Of a DNA stretch of 64,000 bases, positions 41,911-51,880 are shown piece by piece. The notes under the pieces are model-generated. The model did not search any database. It saw nothing but the letters and a program-made list of their open reading frames with translations, and was not told the origin of the DNA. Both the position numbers and the translations under genes were made by a program. Location of the stretch: contig NZ_CABVQC010000049.1 in NCBI RefSeq assembly GCF_902499175.1, positions 1 to 64,000 of the forward strand, given 5' to 3'. Source of the DNA: Burkholderia aenigmatica. Its GTDB lineage: Bacteria > Pseudomonadota > Gammaproteobacteria > Burkholderiales > Burkholderiaceae. Position 1 is the first letter of the stretch. The number at the start of each line of letters is the position of its first letter.

Positions 41911-42275
41911 TGGCGAAGCGTACTGTGGTCGTCTACGGCATTCCGAACTGCGACACCGTGAAGAAAGCCCGCGTGTGGCTCGACGACCACGGCGTCGAAT
42001 TCGAGTTTCACGACTTCAAGAAGCTCGGTGTCAGCGCGCCGCTCGTCGAAGACTGGCTGAAGGACGTGTCGCTCGACGCGCTCGTCAACAAGCGCGGCAC
42101 GACGTGGCGCGGCCTGGACGACGCGATGAAGGCGGCCGCCGATACGAAGTCCGGCGCGGTCGCGCTGATGATCCACAAGCCGTCGGTCATCAAGCGCCCC
42201 GTGCTCGTGGTCAACGGCCGCGTGAAGTCGCTCGGCTTCGCGGCCGATCAATACGCGGCGCTGTTTGCCGCATAG
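41910..42275 (+). CDS. ArsC/Spx-family (YffB-like) thioredoxin-fold protein
   Basis: A protein of 121 residues starting [19 protein letters not shown], with a single active-site-type Cys14 in the PNCDTV loop and the segment VNKRGTTWRGL typical of ArsC-like proteins. HKPSVIKRPVLVVNGR matches the conserved Arg-Pro turn. E. coli YffB is similar and its role is unknown; it binds glutathione weakly and is not an efficient arsenate reductase. The ATG overlaps the dapD stop by one base. A strong terminator follows within 50 bases. In E. coli yffB also lies next to dapE. Confidence 0.9.
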   Translation: MAKRTVVVYGIPNCDTVKKARVWLDDHGVEFEFHDFKKLGVSAPLVEDWLKDVSLDALVNKRGTTWRGLDDAMKAAADTKSGAVALMIHKPSVIKRPVLVVNGRVKSLGFAADQYAALFAA

Positions 42276-43505
<1,230 letters not shown>

Positions 43506-43516
43506 TGGAGCCTCGC

Positions 43517-44425
43517 ATGACGACACCTTTTGTAACTGTTCGCGACCTGCTGCGCTACGCGGTCACGCGCTTCTCGAAGGCGAAGCTCGCGTTCGGCCAC
43601 GGCTCCGACAATGCGTACGACGAAGCGGCCTACCTCGTGCTGCGCACGCTCGACCTGCCGCTCGACACGCTCGAGCCGTTCCTTGACGCGCGGCTGCTGC
43701 CCGACGAAATCGCGGCCGTGCTCGCGGTGATCGAACGGCGTGCGGCCGACCGCGTGCCGGCCGCGTACCTCACGCATGAAGCGTGGATGCACGGCCACCG
43801 CTTCTACGTCGACGAGCGCGTGATCGTGCCGCGCTCGTTCATCGGCGAACTGCTCGACGACGGGCTGCAGCCGTACGTCGCCGATCCCGAGCAGGTCGGC
43901 GCGGTGCTCGAGCTGTGCACGGGCTCCGGTTGCCTCGCGATCCTCGCGGCGAGCGCGTTCCCGAACGCCGAGATCGACGCAGTCGACCTGTCCGACAAGG
44001 CGCTCGAAGTCGCGGAGATCAACGTGCGCGACTACGGCCTCGAAAACCGCATCGGGTTGCACCACGGCGACCTCTACGCGCCGCTGCCCGCGTTCCGCAC
44101 CGACCCGGGCTCGCGCTACGACGTGATCCTGACGAACCCGCCGTACGTGAATGCGTCGTCGATGGCCGCGCTGCCACCCGAATACCGGCACGAGCCGGAA
44201 ATGGCGCTCGCGGGCGGCGACGACGGGATGGACATCGTGCGACGCATCGTCGCCGAAGCCCATCGCTGGCTGCATGACGACGGCGTGCTCGTCGTCGAGA
44301 TCGGCAACGAGCGCGAAAACGTCGAAGCCGCGTTCGGCGGCCTCGAGCTCACCTGGCTGCCCACCAGCGCGGGCGACGACGCCGTCTTCCTGATCCAGGC
44401 GTCGGACCTGCCCCGCAAGGCCTGA
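43517..44425 (+). CDS. prmB: Ribosomal protein L3 N5-glutamine methyltransferase
   Basis: A protein of about 302 residues. It has an N-terminal helical domain (TVRDLLRYAVTRFSKAKLAF) and an AdoMet-binding Rossmann domain with LELCTGSGCLAILAASAFPN and the catalytic DVILTNPPYVNASSM. The NPPY motif is that of glutamine N-methylases, and MALAGGDDGMDIVRRIV is PrmB-like. I prefer the ATG at 43517, preceded by TGGAG, over the one at 43505 that overlaps the dapE stop. No functional link with lysine synthesis is evident; the arrangement is probably an operon of convenience. Confidence 0.93.
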   Translation: MTTPFVTVRDLLRYAVTRFSKAKLAFGHGSDNAYDEAAYLVLRTLDLPLDTLEPFLDARLLPDEIAAVLAVIERRAADRVPAAYLTHEAWMHGHRFYVDERVIVPRSFIGELLDDGLQPYVADPEQVGAVLELCTGSGCLAILAASAFPNAEIDAVDLSDKALEVAEINVRDYGLENRIGLHHGDLYAPLPAFRTDPGSRYDVILTNPPYVNASSMAALPPEYRHEPEMALAGGDDGMDIVRRIVAEAHRWLHDDGVLVVEIGNERENVEAAFGGLELTWLPTSAGDDAVFLIQASDLPRKA

Positions 44426-44442
44426 GCCGTCCCGGCTCGCCC

Positions 44443-44472
44443 ACCGTGCGGTGCACCGTTGCGCCGCACGGT
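44443..44472 (+). terminator. Hairpin after prmB
   Basis: 9-bp perfect arms at 44443-44451 and 44464-44472, without a T tract. It may stop transcription before cls, or it may be part of the cls promoter region: a TAAGAT hexamer follows at 44477. Confidence 0.35.
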
Positions 44473-44533
44473 TGGGTAAGATGCGCGTAGGCGGCCGCCC
44501 GGCCGCGCGACCTCAGGAGTCCGTCACGCGCCC

Positions 44534-45973
44534 ATGACCCTCGACTGGCTACATCTCGGCACCCTGATCCTGACCATCCACGTGCTCGGGATCGTCGCGG
44601 CGTGCCACGCGATCATGAACACGCGCACGTCGCAAGGCGCGATCGCGTGGGCCGTCTCGCTCGCGGCCATGCCGTACCTGACGCTTATTCCGTACCTGTT
44701 CCTCGGCCGCAGCAAGTTCTCCGGCTACGTCGACGCCCGCCGCCACGAGCTGGAAATGTTGCGCATGCACACACCGCGCTCGCCCTGGCTCAGCAGCGAC
44801 GCGACCGATGGGCCGGCCGCCGACGCAATCGGCCAGGCGGCGGTGCTCGCGCTCACGCGGCTCGGCGGCATGCCGTTCCTCGGCGGCAATTCGGTGCGCA
44901 CGCTCGTAAACGGTGACGCGACGTTCTCTGCGATCCTGACGGCCATCGACGCCGCGCGCGACTACGTGGTGGTGCAGTTCTTCATCGTGCGCGACGATGC
45001 GCTCGGCCGGATGCTGCGCGACTCGCTGCTCGCGCGCGCGGCAGCCGGCGTGCGCTGCTGCCTGCTGTACGACAGCATCGGCAGCTTCGACCTGCCGCAC
45101 AGCTACGTCGACGCGTTGCGCCGGGGCGGCGTCGAGGTTCATCCGTTCGCGACCAACCGGAAGTTCGTGAACCGCTTCCAGCTCAACTTCCGCAATCACC
45201 GCAAGATCGTCGTCGTCGACGGCAATCGCGCGTTCGTCGGCGGCCACAACGTCGGCGTCGAATATCTCGGCGCGAAGCCGCGCCTGTCGCCGTGGCGCGA
45301 CACGCACATCGAGATCCGCGGCCCGGTGGTCGCGAGCATCCAGTACGTGTTCGCCGAAGACTGGCACTGGGCGACGCAGAAGCTGCCGCCGCTCGCCCTG
45401 CCGCCGCCCGCGCAGCCCGGTGACAACATGCATTGCCTCGCGGTGCCGATGGGGCCGGCCGACAAGCAGGAGACGGGCTCGCTGTTCTTCGTCGAGGCGA
45501 TCAACGCCGCGCGCGAGCGGGTCTGGATCACCACGCCGTACCTCGTCCCCGACGAAGCCGTGATCTCGGCGCTGAAGCTCGCCGTGATGCGCGGCGTCGA
45601 CGTGCGCATCCTGATCCCGAGCCGGCGCGATCACTATGTGGTATTCGAAGCGTCGAAGCTGTACGCGCGCGACCTGGTCGATGCGGGCGTCAAGGTGTTC
45701 CGCTACCGGCCCGGCTTCCTGCACCAGAAGGTCGTGCTGATCGACCGCATCGCGGCGGCGATCGGCAGCGCGAATCTCGACAACCGCTCGTTCCGCCTTA
45801 ATTTCGAGATCATGGTGCTGACCGTCGACCGCACGTTCGCCGACGAGGTCGAGGCGATGCTCGATGCCGATTTCGCGCAGGCGTACGAGGTCGATGCGAC
45901 CGAATACCGCCAATCGCCCGCGTGGCGGCGCATCGCGATGCATGTCGCGCGGCTGTTCGCACCGATCCTGTAA
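44534..45973 (+). CDS. cls: Cardiolipin synthase (phospholipase D family)
   Basis: A protein of 479 residues. Two N-terminal membrane helices (LGTLILTIHVLGIVAACHAI; GAIAWAVSLAAMPYLTLIPY) precede two PLD domains. Both HKD motifs are intact: HRKIVVVDGNRAFVGGHN with His222 and HQKVVLIDRIAAAIGSANLD with His397. It condenses two phosphatidylglycerols into cardiolipin at the inner membrane. Length is normal for ClsA-type enzymes. The AGGAG upstream is farther than usual (about 14 bases), so the exact start is not certain. Confidence 0.94.
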   Translation: MTLDWLHLGTLILTIHVLGIVAACHAIMNTRTSQGAIAWAVSLAAMPYLTLIPYLFLGRSKFSGYVDARRHELEMLRMHTPRSPWLSSDATDGPAADAIGQAAVLALTRLGGMPFLGGNSVRTLVNGDATFSAILTAIDAARDYVVVQFFIVRDDALGRMLRDSLLARAAAGVRCCLLYDSIGSFDLPHSYVDALRRGGVEVHPFATNRKFVNRFQLNFRNHRKIVVVDGNRAFVGGHNVGVEYLGAKPRLSPWRDTHIEIRGPVVASIQYVFAEDWHWATQKLPPLALPPPAQPGDNMHCLAVPMGPADKQETGSLFFVEAINAARERVWITTPYLVPDEAVISALKLAVMRGVDVRILIPSRRDHYVVFEASKLYARDLVDAGVKVFRYRPGFLHQKVVLIDRIAAAIGSANLDNRSFRLNFEIMVLTVDRTFADEVEAMLDADFAQAYEVDATEYRQSPAWRRIAMHVARLFAPIL

Positions 45974-45986
45974 CGGCCGGGACAAC

Positions 45987-46013
45987 GGCGCCCGTGCGAT
46001 CCGCACCGGCGCC
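45987..46013. terminator. Hairpin between convergent cls and glutathione peroxidase genes
   Basis: 12-base arms with one mismatch (45987-45998 and 46002-46013) and a 3-base loop, no T run. It may act as a shared weak terminator. Confidence 0.35.
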
Positions 46014-46033
46014 GCGAACGCCGCCAGCCGCCG

Positions 46034-46513
46034 TCACAGCAGCTTGTCGATATCCGCGGCGATTTCGTCGGGCTTGGTCGACGGCGCATAGCGCTTGACG
46101 ATGCGCCCTTCGCGATCGATCAGGAATTTCGTGAAATTCCACTTGATCGCCTTGAGGCCGAGAATGCCGGGCGCCTCGTCGGTCAGGTAGCGGTACAGCG
46201 GATGCGCATGGTCGCCCTTCACGTCGATCTTCGCGAACATCGGGAACGTGACGCCGTAATTGCGCTCGCAGAACGCGCCGATCTGCGTGGCGTCGCCGGG
46301 CTCCTGCTTGCCGAACTGGTTGCACGGGAAGCCGAGCACATAGAAGCCGCGCGCCGCGTACTGGTCGTACAGTTTCTGCAGGCCCGCGTACTGCGGCGTG
46401 AAACCACACTCGCTCGCGGTGTTGACGATCAGCAGCACCTTGCCGCGATACGCATCGAGCGAGGCCGGCGCGCCGGCAAGCGTCTCTGCGCTGAACGAAT
46501 ACAGGGTGGACAT
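46034..46513 (-). CDS. Glutathione peroxidase (Cys type)
   Basis: A protein of 159 residues of the thioredoxin-fold GPx family. The peroxidatic residue is Cys36 in [13 protein letters not shown] (Cys rather than selenocysteine); the conserved Gln is in [15 protein letters not shown] and the Trp-Asn pair in [13 protein letters not shown]. Bacterial enzymes of this kind (BtuE-like) often use thioredoxin instead of glutathione, reducing hydrogen and lipid peroxides. It starts at ATG 46513 and is divergent from the ABC-F gene. Confidence 0.94.
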   Translation of the reverse strand: MSTLYSFSAETLAGAPASLDAYRGKVLLIVNTASECGFTPQYAGLQKLYDQYAARGFYVLGFPCNQFGKQEPGDATQIGAFCERNYGVTFPMFAKIDVKGDHAHPLYRYLTDEAPGILGLKAIKWNFTKFLIDREGRIVKRYAPSTKPDEIAADIDKLL

Positions 46514-46649
46514 CGGGCACTCCTTTTATGAAACCGGATCGACGTGGAGTCTAGGCGAAATTGCCCCATTGCGGCATCCGCCGAACGGCCAATGCCCGGC
46601 GCGAGCGGCGCGCAGTCTAGAATAGCGGTTTTGGCCAGTCATTTCCGCC

Positions 46650-48581
46650 GTGATCCGTTTCAATCAGTTCAGCCTTGCGCGCGGCACCAAGCCGCTGTTC
46701 GAGTCGACCTCCTTCGTGCTCAATCCCGGCGAGAAAGCCGGCCTGATCGGCGCGAACGGCGCCGGCAAGTCGACCCTGTTCTCGGTCCTGCGCGGCGAGC
46801 TGCACTCGGACGGCGGCGATTTCTCGATGCCGCCGTCGTGGCGAATCGCCCATGTGTCGCAGGAAACGCCCGCCGTCGATCGTTCAGCGCTCGACTACAC
46901 GCTCGACGGCGACGCCGCGTTGCGCGAGATCGAGGCGCGCATCGCCGCCGCTTCCGCCGCGCATGACGGCGCCGCCGAAGCCGACGCGCACGCGGCGTTC
47001 GCCGACGCCGACGGCTACACCGCGCCCGCCCGCGCCGAGGCGCTGCTGCTCGGCCTCGGCTTCACGCTCGCGCAGACGCGCGAATCCGTCGCCAGCTTCT
47101 CCGGCGGCTGGCGCATGCGCCTGAATCTCGCGCAGGCGCTGATGTGCCGCTCCGACCTGCTGCTGCTCGACGAACCGACGAACCACCTCGACCTCGACGC
47201 GATCGTCTGGCTCGAGGATTGGCTGCACCGCTACCCCGGCACGCTCGTCGTGATTTCGCACGACCGCGAATTCCTCGATTCGATCTGCAACGTCACGCTG
47301 CACCTGGAAAACCGCCAGGTGAAGCGTTACGGCGGCAACTACTCGCAGTTCGAAGTGCTGCGCGCGCAGCAACTGGCGCTGCAGCAAAGCGCCTACGAAA
47401 AGCAGCAGAAGACGATCGAGCACCTGCAGAGCTTCGTCGACCGCTTCAAGGCCAAGGCGACCAAGGCCAAGCAGGCGCAGAGCCGGATGAAGGCGCTCGA
47501 GAAGATGGAGCTGATCGCGCCCGCGCACATCGCGTCGCCGTTCACGTTCGAATTCCGCACGCCCGATGCCGCGCCGAACCCGATGATGGTGATGGAAGAC
47601 GTCCGCTGCGGCTACCACGCCGACGGCGGAGCGGAAATCCCGATCGTCGAGCGCGTCGCGCTGTCGATCCAGAACGGCCAGCGTATCGGCCTGCTCGGCG
47701 CGAACGGCCAGGGCAAGTCGACGCTGATCAAGACGCTGGCCGGCACGCTCGCGCCGCTGTCGGGGCACGTCCGCGACGGCAAGGGGCTGACGATCGGCTA
47801 TTTCGCGCAGCACCAGCTCGAAACGCTGCGCGAGGACGATTCGCCGCTCGCGCATCTGGCGCGGCTCGCGCCCGACACGCGCGAGCAGGAGCTGCGCGAC
47901 TTCCTCGGCGGCTTCAACTTCTCGGGCGACATGGCGACCACGCCGGTCGGGCCGTTTTCGGGTGGTGAAAAGGCACGCCTCGCGCTCGCGCTGATCATCT
48001 GGCAGAAGCCGAACCTGCTACTGCTCGACGAACCGACCAACCACCTCGACCTCGAAACGCGTCATGCGCTGACGATGGCGCTCGCGCAGTTCGAAGGCAC
48101 GCTGATCCTCGTCTCGCACGACCGCCACCTGCTGCGCGCGACGACCGACCAGTTCATGCTGGTGGCGAAGCACCGGCTGCAGCCGTTCGACGGCGACCTC
48201 GACGACTACCGCGACTGGCTGCTGCAGCACGCGGCCGAGCAGCGCGCCGCCGCGAAGGCCGACAGCGCGGCTTCTTCGGGTGCCGGCGCCGCAGCCAACC
48301 GCAAGGATCAGAAGCGTCAGGCTGCCGAAGAACGCCAGCGCCTGTCGGTGCTGAAAAAGCCGCTGCAGACGCGTATCACGAAGCTCGAAAAGGAAATGGA
48401 GACGCTGCACGCGGAGAAGGCGCGCCTCGACGCATTCGTCGCCGATCCGGCGAGCTACGAAGCCGAGCGCAAGACGGAACTGACCGACGCGATCCGCAAG
48501 CTCGGGGACGTCAACACGCGTCTCGAAACGGTCGAGGCCGGCTGGCTCGCCGCGCAGGAAGAGCTCGAGCAGATCGGCTGA
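46650..48581 (+). CDS. ABC-F family ATPase (YheS-like)
   Basis: A protein of 643 residues with two ABC domains and no membrane helices. Walker A motifs are GANGAGKS (34-41) and GANGQGKS in the second half; signatures are SFSGGWRMRLNLAQALM and PFSGGEKARLALALIIW, each followed by LLLLDEPTNHLDL. The linker (SAYEKQQKTIEHLQSFVDRF) is the P-site tRNA interaction motif region, and the C-terminus is a coiled coil. ABC-F proteins act on ribosomes, relieving stalls; YheS is the closest type by its start and length. Translation begins at GTG 46650. A TAGAAT hexamer at 46618 may be its -10. Confidence 0.93.
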   Translation: MIRFNQFSLARGTKPLFESTSFVLNPGEKAGLIGANGAGKSTLFSVLRGELHSDGGDFSMPPSWRIAHVSQETPAVDRSALDYTLDGDAALREIEARIAAASAAHDGAAEADAHAAFADADGYTAPARAEALLLGLGFTLAQTRESVASFSGGWRMRLNLAQALMCRSDLLLLDEPTNHLDLDAIVWLEDWLHRYPGTLVVISHDREFLDSICNVTLHLENRQVKRYGGNYSQFEVLRAQQLALQQSAYEKQQKTIEHLQSFVDRFKAKATKAKQAQSRMKALEKMELIAPAHIASPFTFEFRTPDAAPNPMMVMEDVRCGYHADGGAEIPIVERVALSIQNGQRIGLLGANGQGKSTLIKTLAGTLAPLSGHVRDGKGLTIGYFAQHQLETLREDDSPLAHLARLAPDTREQELRDFLGGFNFSGDMATTPVGPFSGGEKARLALALIIWQKPNLLLLDEPTNHLDLETRHALTMALAQFEGTLILVSHDRHLLRATTDQFMLVAKHRLQPFDGDLDDYRDWLLQHAAEQRAAAKADSAASSGAGAAANRKDQKRQAAEERQRLSVLKKPLQTRITKLEKEMETLHAEKARLDAFVADPASYEAERKTELTDAIRKLGDVNTRLETVEAGWLAAQEELEQIG

Positions 48582-48680
48582 ACGCTGTCGCGGCGCAGCC
48601 GGCCGCTATGCCGATACGCCAGCCCGGCGTGCCGGGCGCCTCTGCGCTGCGATTTCTGGGTATCGCGGTACCTCGAAGTC

Positions 48681-48735
48681 CATCTGGCCCTCTGTGGGCC
48701 CAGATGCGACAAGGCCGGGCGCACGGGCCCGGCCT
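48681..48735 (+). terminator. Two hairpins after the ABC-F gene
   Basis: The first (48681-48706) pairs ten bases with one bulged base; the second (48712-48719 with 48728-48735) pairs eight bases and is followed by GTTCATTC. Neither has a real T tract. Confidence 0.35.
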
Positions 48736-48790
48736 GTTCATTCACTACCGTCGTCACACCGTTCGCCGGCTACTCGCCGCGCTTGCCGGC

Positions 48791-49057
48791 TCAGCGGCGC
48801 GGCAACGTGTCGCGCGGCATCTGCTCGTCGTCGCCCATCAGGTGCCGGCGCCCTTCGGTCGGCCGCCGGATCGCCGCGGCGACCTCCGCTTCCGTCACGT
48901 CCTCGGACACGACCTTGCGCGCCAGGCGCCCTTCGTCGTCGATCCATTCGACGATCCGGCATCCGCCGCCCCAGGGTTGGCGAATCGGCTCCGACACACG
49001 GCAGCCACGCAGGTTGTAAAGGCGTCCGCTCGGCGCTTCCCCATACGATTTCAACAT
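48791..49057 (-). CDS. Small protein resembling DUF2866, function unknown
   Basis: A protein of 88 residues. It starts MLKSYGEAPSGRLYNLRGCR, then IVEWIDDEGRLARKVVSEDV, and ends in basic residues (RRPTEGRRHLMGDDEQMPRD). GAAGGATC lies before the ATG at 49057, giving a good ribosome site, and the codon pattern matches neighbours, so it is likely real. The sequence pattern is one I associate with DUF2866, a family I know mainly from Burkholderia; this is from memory and was not searched. No signal peptide, membrane helix or metal motif is seen. It lies downstream of radA on the same strand across 146 bases. Confidence 0.65.
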   Translation of the reverse strand: MLKSYGEAPSGRLYNLRGCRVSEPIRQPWGGGCRIVEWIDDEGRLARKVVSEDVTEAEVAAAIRRPTEGRRHLMGDDEQMPRDTLPRR

Positions 49058-49169
49058 AGGATCCCTTCGCATTGCGCGGTTCGACAATCCGGCAAAGGAT
49101 AGGGAAAAGCGATGTCCGGCGGGTTACAGAACCCTACATATTCTTTACAACGAATTACGCGACAGATCG

Positions 49170-49198
49170 CCGGCAGGCACGGCCCGAGCGCCTGCCGG
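49170..49198 (-). terminator. Hairpin just after radA
   Basis: 9-bp perfect arms (49170-49178 and 49190-49198) immediately past the radA stop on the minus strand, without a T run. Confidence 0.3.
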
Positions 49199-49203
49199 GC
49201 CGG

Positions 49204-50580
49204 TCACTCGAGATCGCGCACGCGGTCGATCGCCTGTTCGAGCCGATCGACGGCCATCACGTTCAGCCCTTCGATCGGCTGCTTCGGCGCATTCGCCTTC
49301 GGAATCAGCGCGGACGTGAAGCCGAGCTTCGCCGCCTCCCGCAAACGCTCCTGCCCGCGCGGCGACGGCCGGATCTCGCCCGCCAGCCCCACTTCGCCGA
49401 ACACGATCAGCCCCTTCGGCAGCGCCTTGTTGCGCATCGACGAATGGATCGCGAGCAGCACCGCGAGGTCGGCAGCCGGCTCGGTGATCTTCACGCCGCC
49501 GACCGCATTGAGGAATACGTCCTGGTCGAAGCACGCGATGCCTGCGTGCCGGTGCAGCACCGCGAGCAGCATCGCGAGCCGGTTCTGCTCGAGGCCGACC
49601 GCGAGCCGGCGCGGGTTCGGCACGTGCGCCGTGTCGACGAGCGCCTGGACTTCGACGAGCAGCGGGCGCGTGCCTTCCTGCGTAACGAGCACGCACGAGC
49701 CAGGCACGACCTGTTCGTGCTGCGACAGGAACAGCGCGGACGGATTCGCGACACCGCGCAGCCCGCGCTCGGTCATCGCGAACACGCCGAGTTCGTTGAC
49801 CGCGCCGAAGCGGTTCTTGAACGCACGCACGAGCCGGAACGACGAATGCGTGTCGCCTTCGAAGTACAGCACCGTATCGACGATGTGCTCGAGCACGCGC
49901 GGGCCGGCCAGATTGCCCTCCTTCGTCACGTGCCCGACCATGATGATCGCGGTGCCCGACTGTTTCGCGATGCGCGTGAGCTGCGCCGCGCACTCGCGCA
50001 CCTGCGCGACCGAGCCCGGCGCCGACGTGAGCGCTTCCGAATAGACGGTCTGGATCGAGTCGATCACGGCCACGTCCGGCCGTTCCGCGTCGATCGCGGC
50101 CTGGATCTTTTCGAGCTGGATCTCGGCGAGCAGCTTCAGTTCGTCCGCCACCGCACCGCCGTCGAGCAGCGCAAGCCGTTGCGCGCGCAACGCGATCTGC
50201 GCGGCCGATTCCTCACCGCTGATATAGAGCGCGCGCCGCTCGCTCGCGATGTCCGCGAGCGACTGCAGCAGCAGCGTCGACTTGCCGATGCCCGGATCGC
50301 CGCCGATCAGCACGACGCCGCCGGGGACCAGCCCGCCGCCGAGCACTCGGTCGAATTCACCGATGCCGGTCGAGAAGCGCGGCACATCGGCCGCTTCGAT
50401 GTCGACGAGACGCTGGACGGGCGCCCGCTTCGCGAGCGACTGGAAACGATGGGCAGCCGGCGATTCGGCGACCGATTCAACCAGCGTGTTCCAAGCCTGG
50501 CACGACGGGCATTGGCCCTGCCATTTCGGGGTCTGTCCGCCGCACTCGCTGCAGACGTATACGGTTTTCTGTTTGGCCAC
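49204..50580 (-). CDS. radA: DNA repair protein RadA
   Basis: A protein of 458 residues. A four-Cys zinc finger (CSECGGQTPKWQGQCPSC, Cys10/13/24/27) is followed by a RecA-like ATPase with Walker A GGDPGIGKST near residue 93 and the family motif KNRFGAVNELGVF. A C-terminal Lon-protease-like domain without protease activity follows. RadA is a helicase driving branch migration in recombination. It starts at GTG 50580, where the conserved VAKQKTVYVC begins; the open frame further up is antisense-like extension over alr. It follows alr by 11 bases. Confidence 0.96.
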   Translation of the reverse strand: MAKQKTVYVCSECGGQTPKWQGQCPSCQAWNTLVESVAESPAAHRFQSLAKRAPVQRLVDIEAADVPRFSTGIGEFDRVLGGGLVPGGVVLIGGDPGIGKSTLLLQSLADIASERRALYISGEESAAQIALRAQRLALLDGGAVADELKLLAEIQLEKIQAAIDAERPDVAVIDSIQTVYSEALTSAPGSVAQVRECAAQLTRIAKQSGTAIIMVGHVTKEGNLAGPRVLEHIVDTVLYFEGDTHSSFRLVRAFKNRFGAVNELGVFAMTERGLRGVANPSALFLSQHEQVVPGSCVLVTQEGTRPLLVEVQALVDTAHVPNPRRLAVGLEQNRLAMLLAVLHRHAGIACFDQDVFLNAVGGVKITEPAADLAVLLAIHSSMRNKALPKGLIVFGEVGLAGEIRPSPRGQERLREAAKLGFTSALIPKANAPKQPIEGLNVMAVDRLEQAIDRVRDLE

Positions 50581-50591
50581 GCGCGACGCCC

Positions 50592-51662
50592 TTATTCCGC
50601 GCGCACGGGCACGCGGCCCGCGACCGCGCACATCAGCTCGTAGCCGATCGTGCCGCAATGGCGGGCGACGTCGTCGATCGACAGCGCGTTGCCCCACAGT
50701 TCGACGCGCGCGCCGACGCCAGCCTGCGGGCACGGGGTCAAGTCGACCGTGATCATGTCCATCGAGACGCGGCCGACGATCCGCGTGCGGATGCCGTCGA
50801 CGATCACCGGCGTGCCTTCCGGCGCGACACGCGGATAGCCGTCCGCGTAACCGCACGCGACCACGCCGACCCGCATCGGCGCCTGCGCGGAGAACGTCGA
50901 GCCATAACCGATGGCCTGCCCCTTCGCGATCGTCTGCACCGCGATCAGCTCGGACGCGAGCGTCATCGCAGGCTTCAGCCCCGTGTCGGCGATATCGGAC
51001 GACAGCCCGGACGGCGACGCGCCGTACAGCACGATCCCCGGCCGCACCCAGTCGAAGTGCGTATCCGGATGCCACAGCACGGCCGCCGAGTTCGCGAGAC
51101 TGCGCGCGCCGGCAATGTTTTCCGCACCGCGCTCGAACGTCGCGAGCTGCTCGGCGACGCCGCGCTCGTTGTCCGCATCCGAAAAATGGGTCATCAACGT
51201 GATCTGGCCGATGCCGGGGCACGCGCGGGCGCGCTCCCACGCGGCGCGATATTTCTCCGGCAGATAGCCGAGCCGGTTCATCCCGCTGTTCATCTTGAGC
51301 TGCACGTTGACGGGCTTCGACAGCCGCGCCGTTTCCAGCATCCGCATCTGCTCGTCGCTGTGGACGGTCGTCGTCAGGCTGTAGCGGTCGATCACGTCGA
51401 TGTCGGTCGAGCGGAAGAACCCTTCGAGCAGCAGGATCGGGCCGGCCCAGCCGAGCTCGCGCAGCTTGACGGCCTCGTCGAGGTCGAGCAGGCCGAAACC
51501 GTCGGTGCCGCGCAGGCCGGGAAAAACGCGGGCGAGACCGTGGCCGTACGCGTTGGCCTTGACGACCGCCCAAACCTTGGACGGGCCGGCAAAGCGGCGG
51601 ACGACGGAGAGATTGTTCGCGAGAGCGGCGGTGTGGATGGTGGCGGAGATCGGGCGCGGCAT
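50592..51662 (-). CDS. alr: Alanine racemase
   Basis: A protein of 356 residues with an N-terminal PLP-binding barrel and C-terminal beta domain. Lys35 in [18 protein letters not shown] forms the aldimine. The catalytic Tyr is expected in the region [20 protein letters not shown], and [13 protein letters not shown] is also diagnostic. It supplies D-alanine for peptidoglycan, or breaks D-alanine down if of the DadX type; sequence alone does not decide. The pair alr-radA is common in beta-proteobacteria. Confidence 0.96.
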   Translation of the reverse strand: MPRPISATIHTAALANNLSVVRRFAGPSKVWAVVKANAYGHGLARVFPGLRGTDGFGLLDLDEAVKLRELGWAGPILLLEGFFRSTDIDVIDRYSLTTTVHSDEQMRMLETARLSKPVNVQLKMNSGMNRLGYLPEKYRAAWERARACPGIGQITLMTHFSDADNERGVAEQLATFERGAENIAGARSLANSAAVLWHPDTHFDWVRPGIVLYGASPSGLSSDIADTGLKPAMTLASELIAVQTIAKGQAIGYGSTFSAQAPMRVGVVACGYADGYPRVAPEGTPVIVDGIRTRIVGRVSMDMITVDLTPCPQAGVGARVELWGNALSIDDVARHCGTIGYELMCAVAGRVPVRAE

Positions 51663-51880
51663 GGGAAATTTACGTAAAGACGCTTGCGAATCATCAGCTT
51701 ACCGCGCCTTTTGAGCACTGAAGCCGACAATTTGCGGAACGATCGGGGAATCTTGCTAGTCCGAATTGGCGTATTTTCATGTTATAAAGCCGTGCGCACA
51801 ACCCATTTCGAACGGAATAAGCCGATCGCATACCAGGCGGCCTACGCGGCCCTGCCGCAGCGACGAAAGCATCGCATCAG

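Noticed and set aside
46034-46513. Selenocysteine usage in the glutathione peroxidase
   Set aside because: The active-site codon encodes Cys; there is no in-frame TGA.
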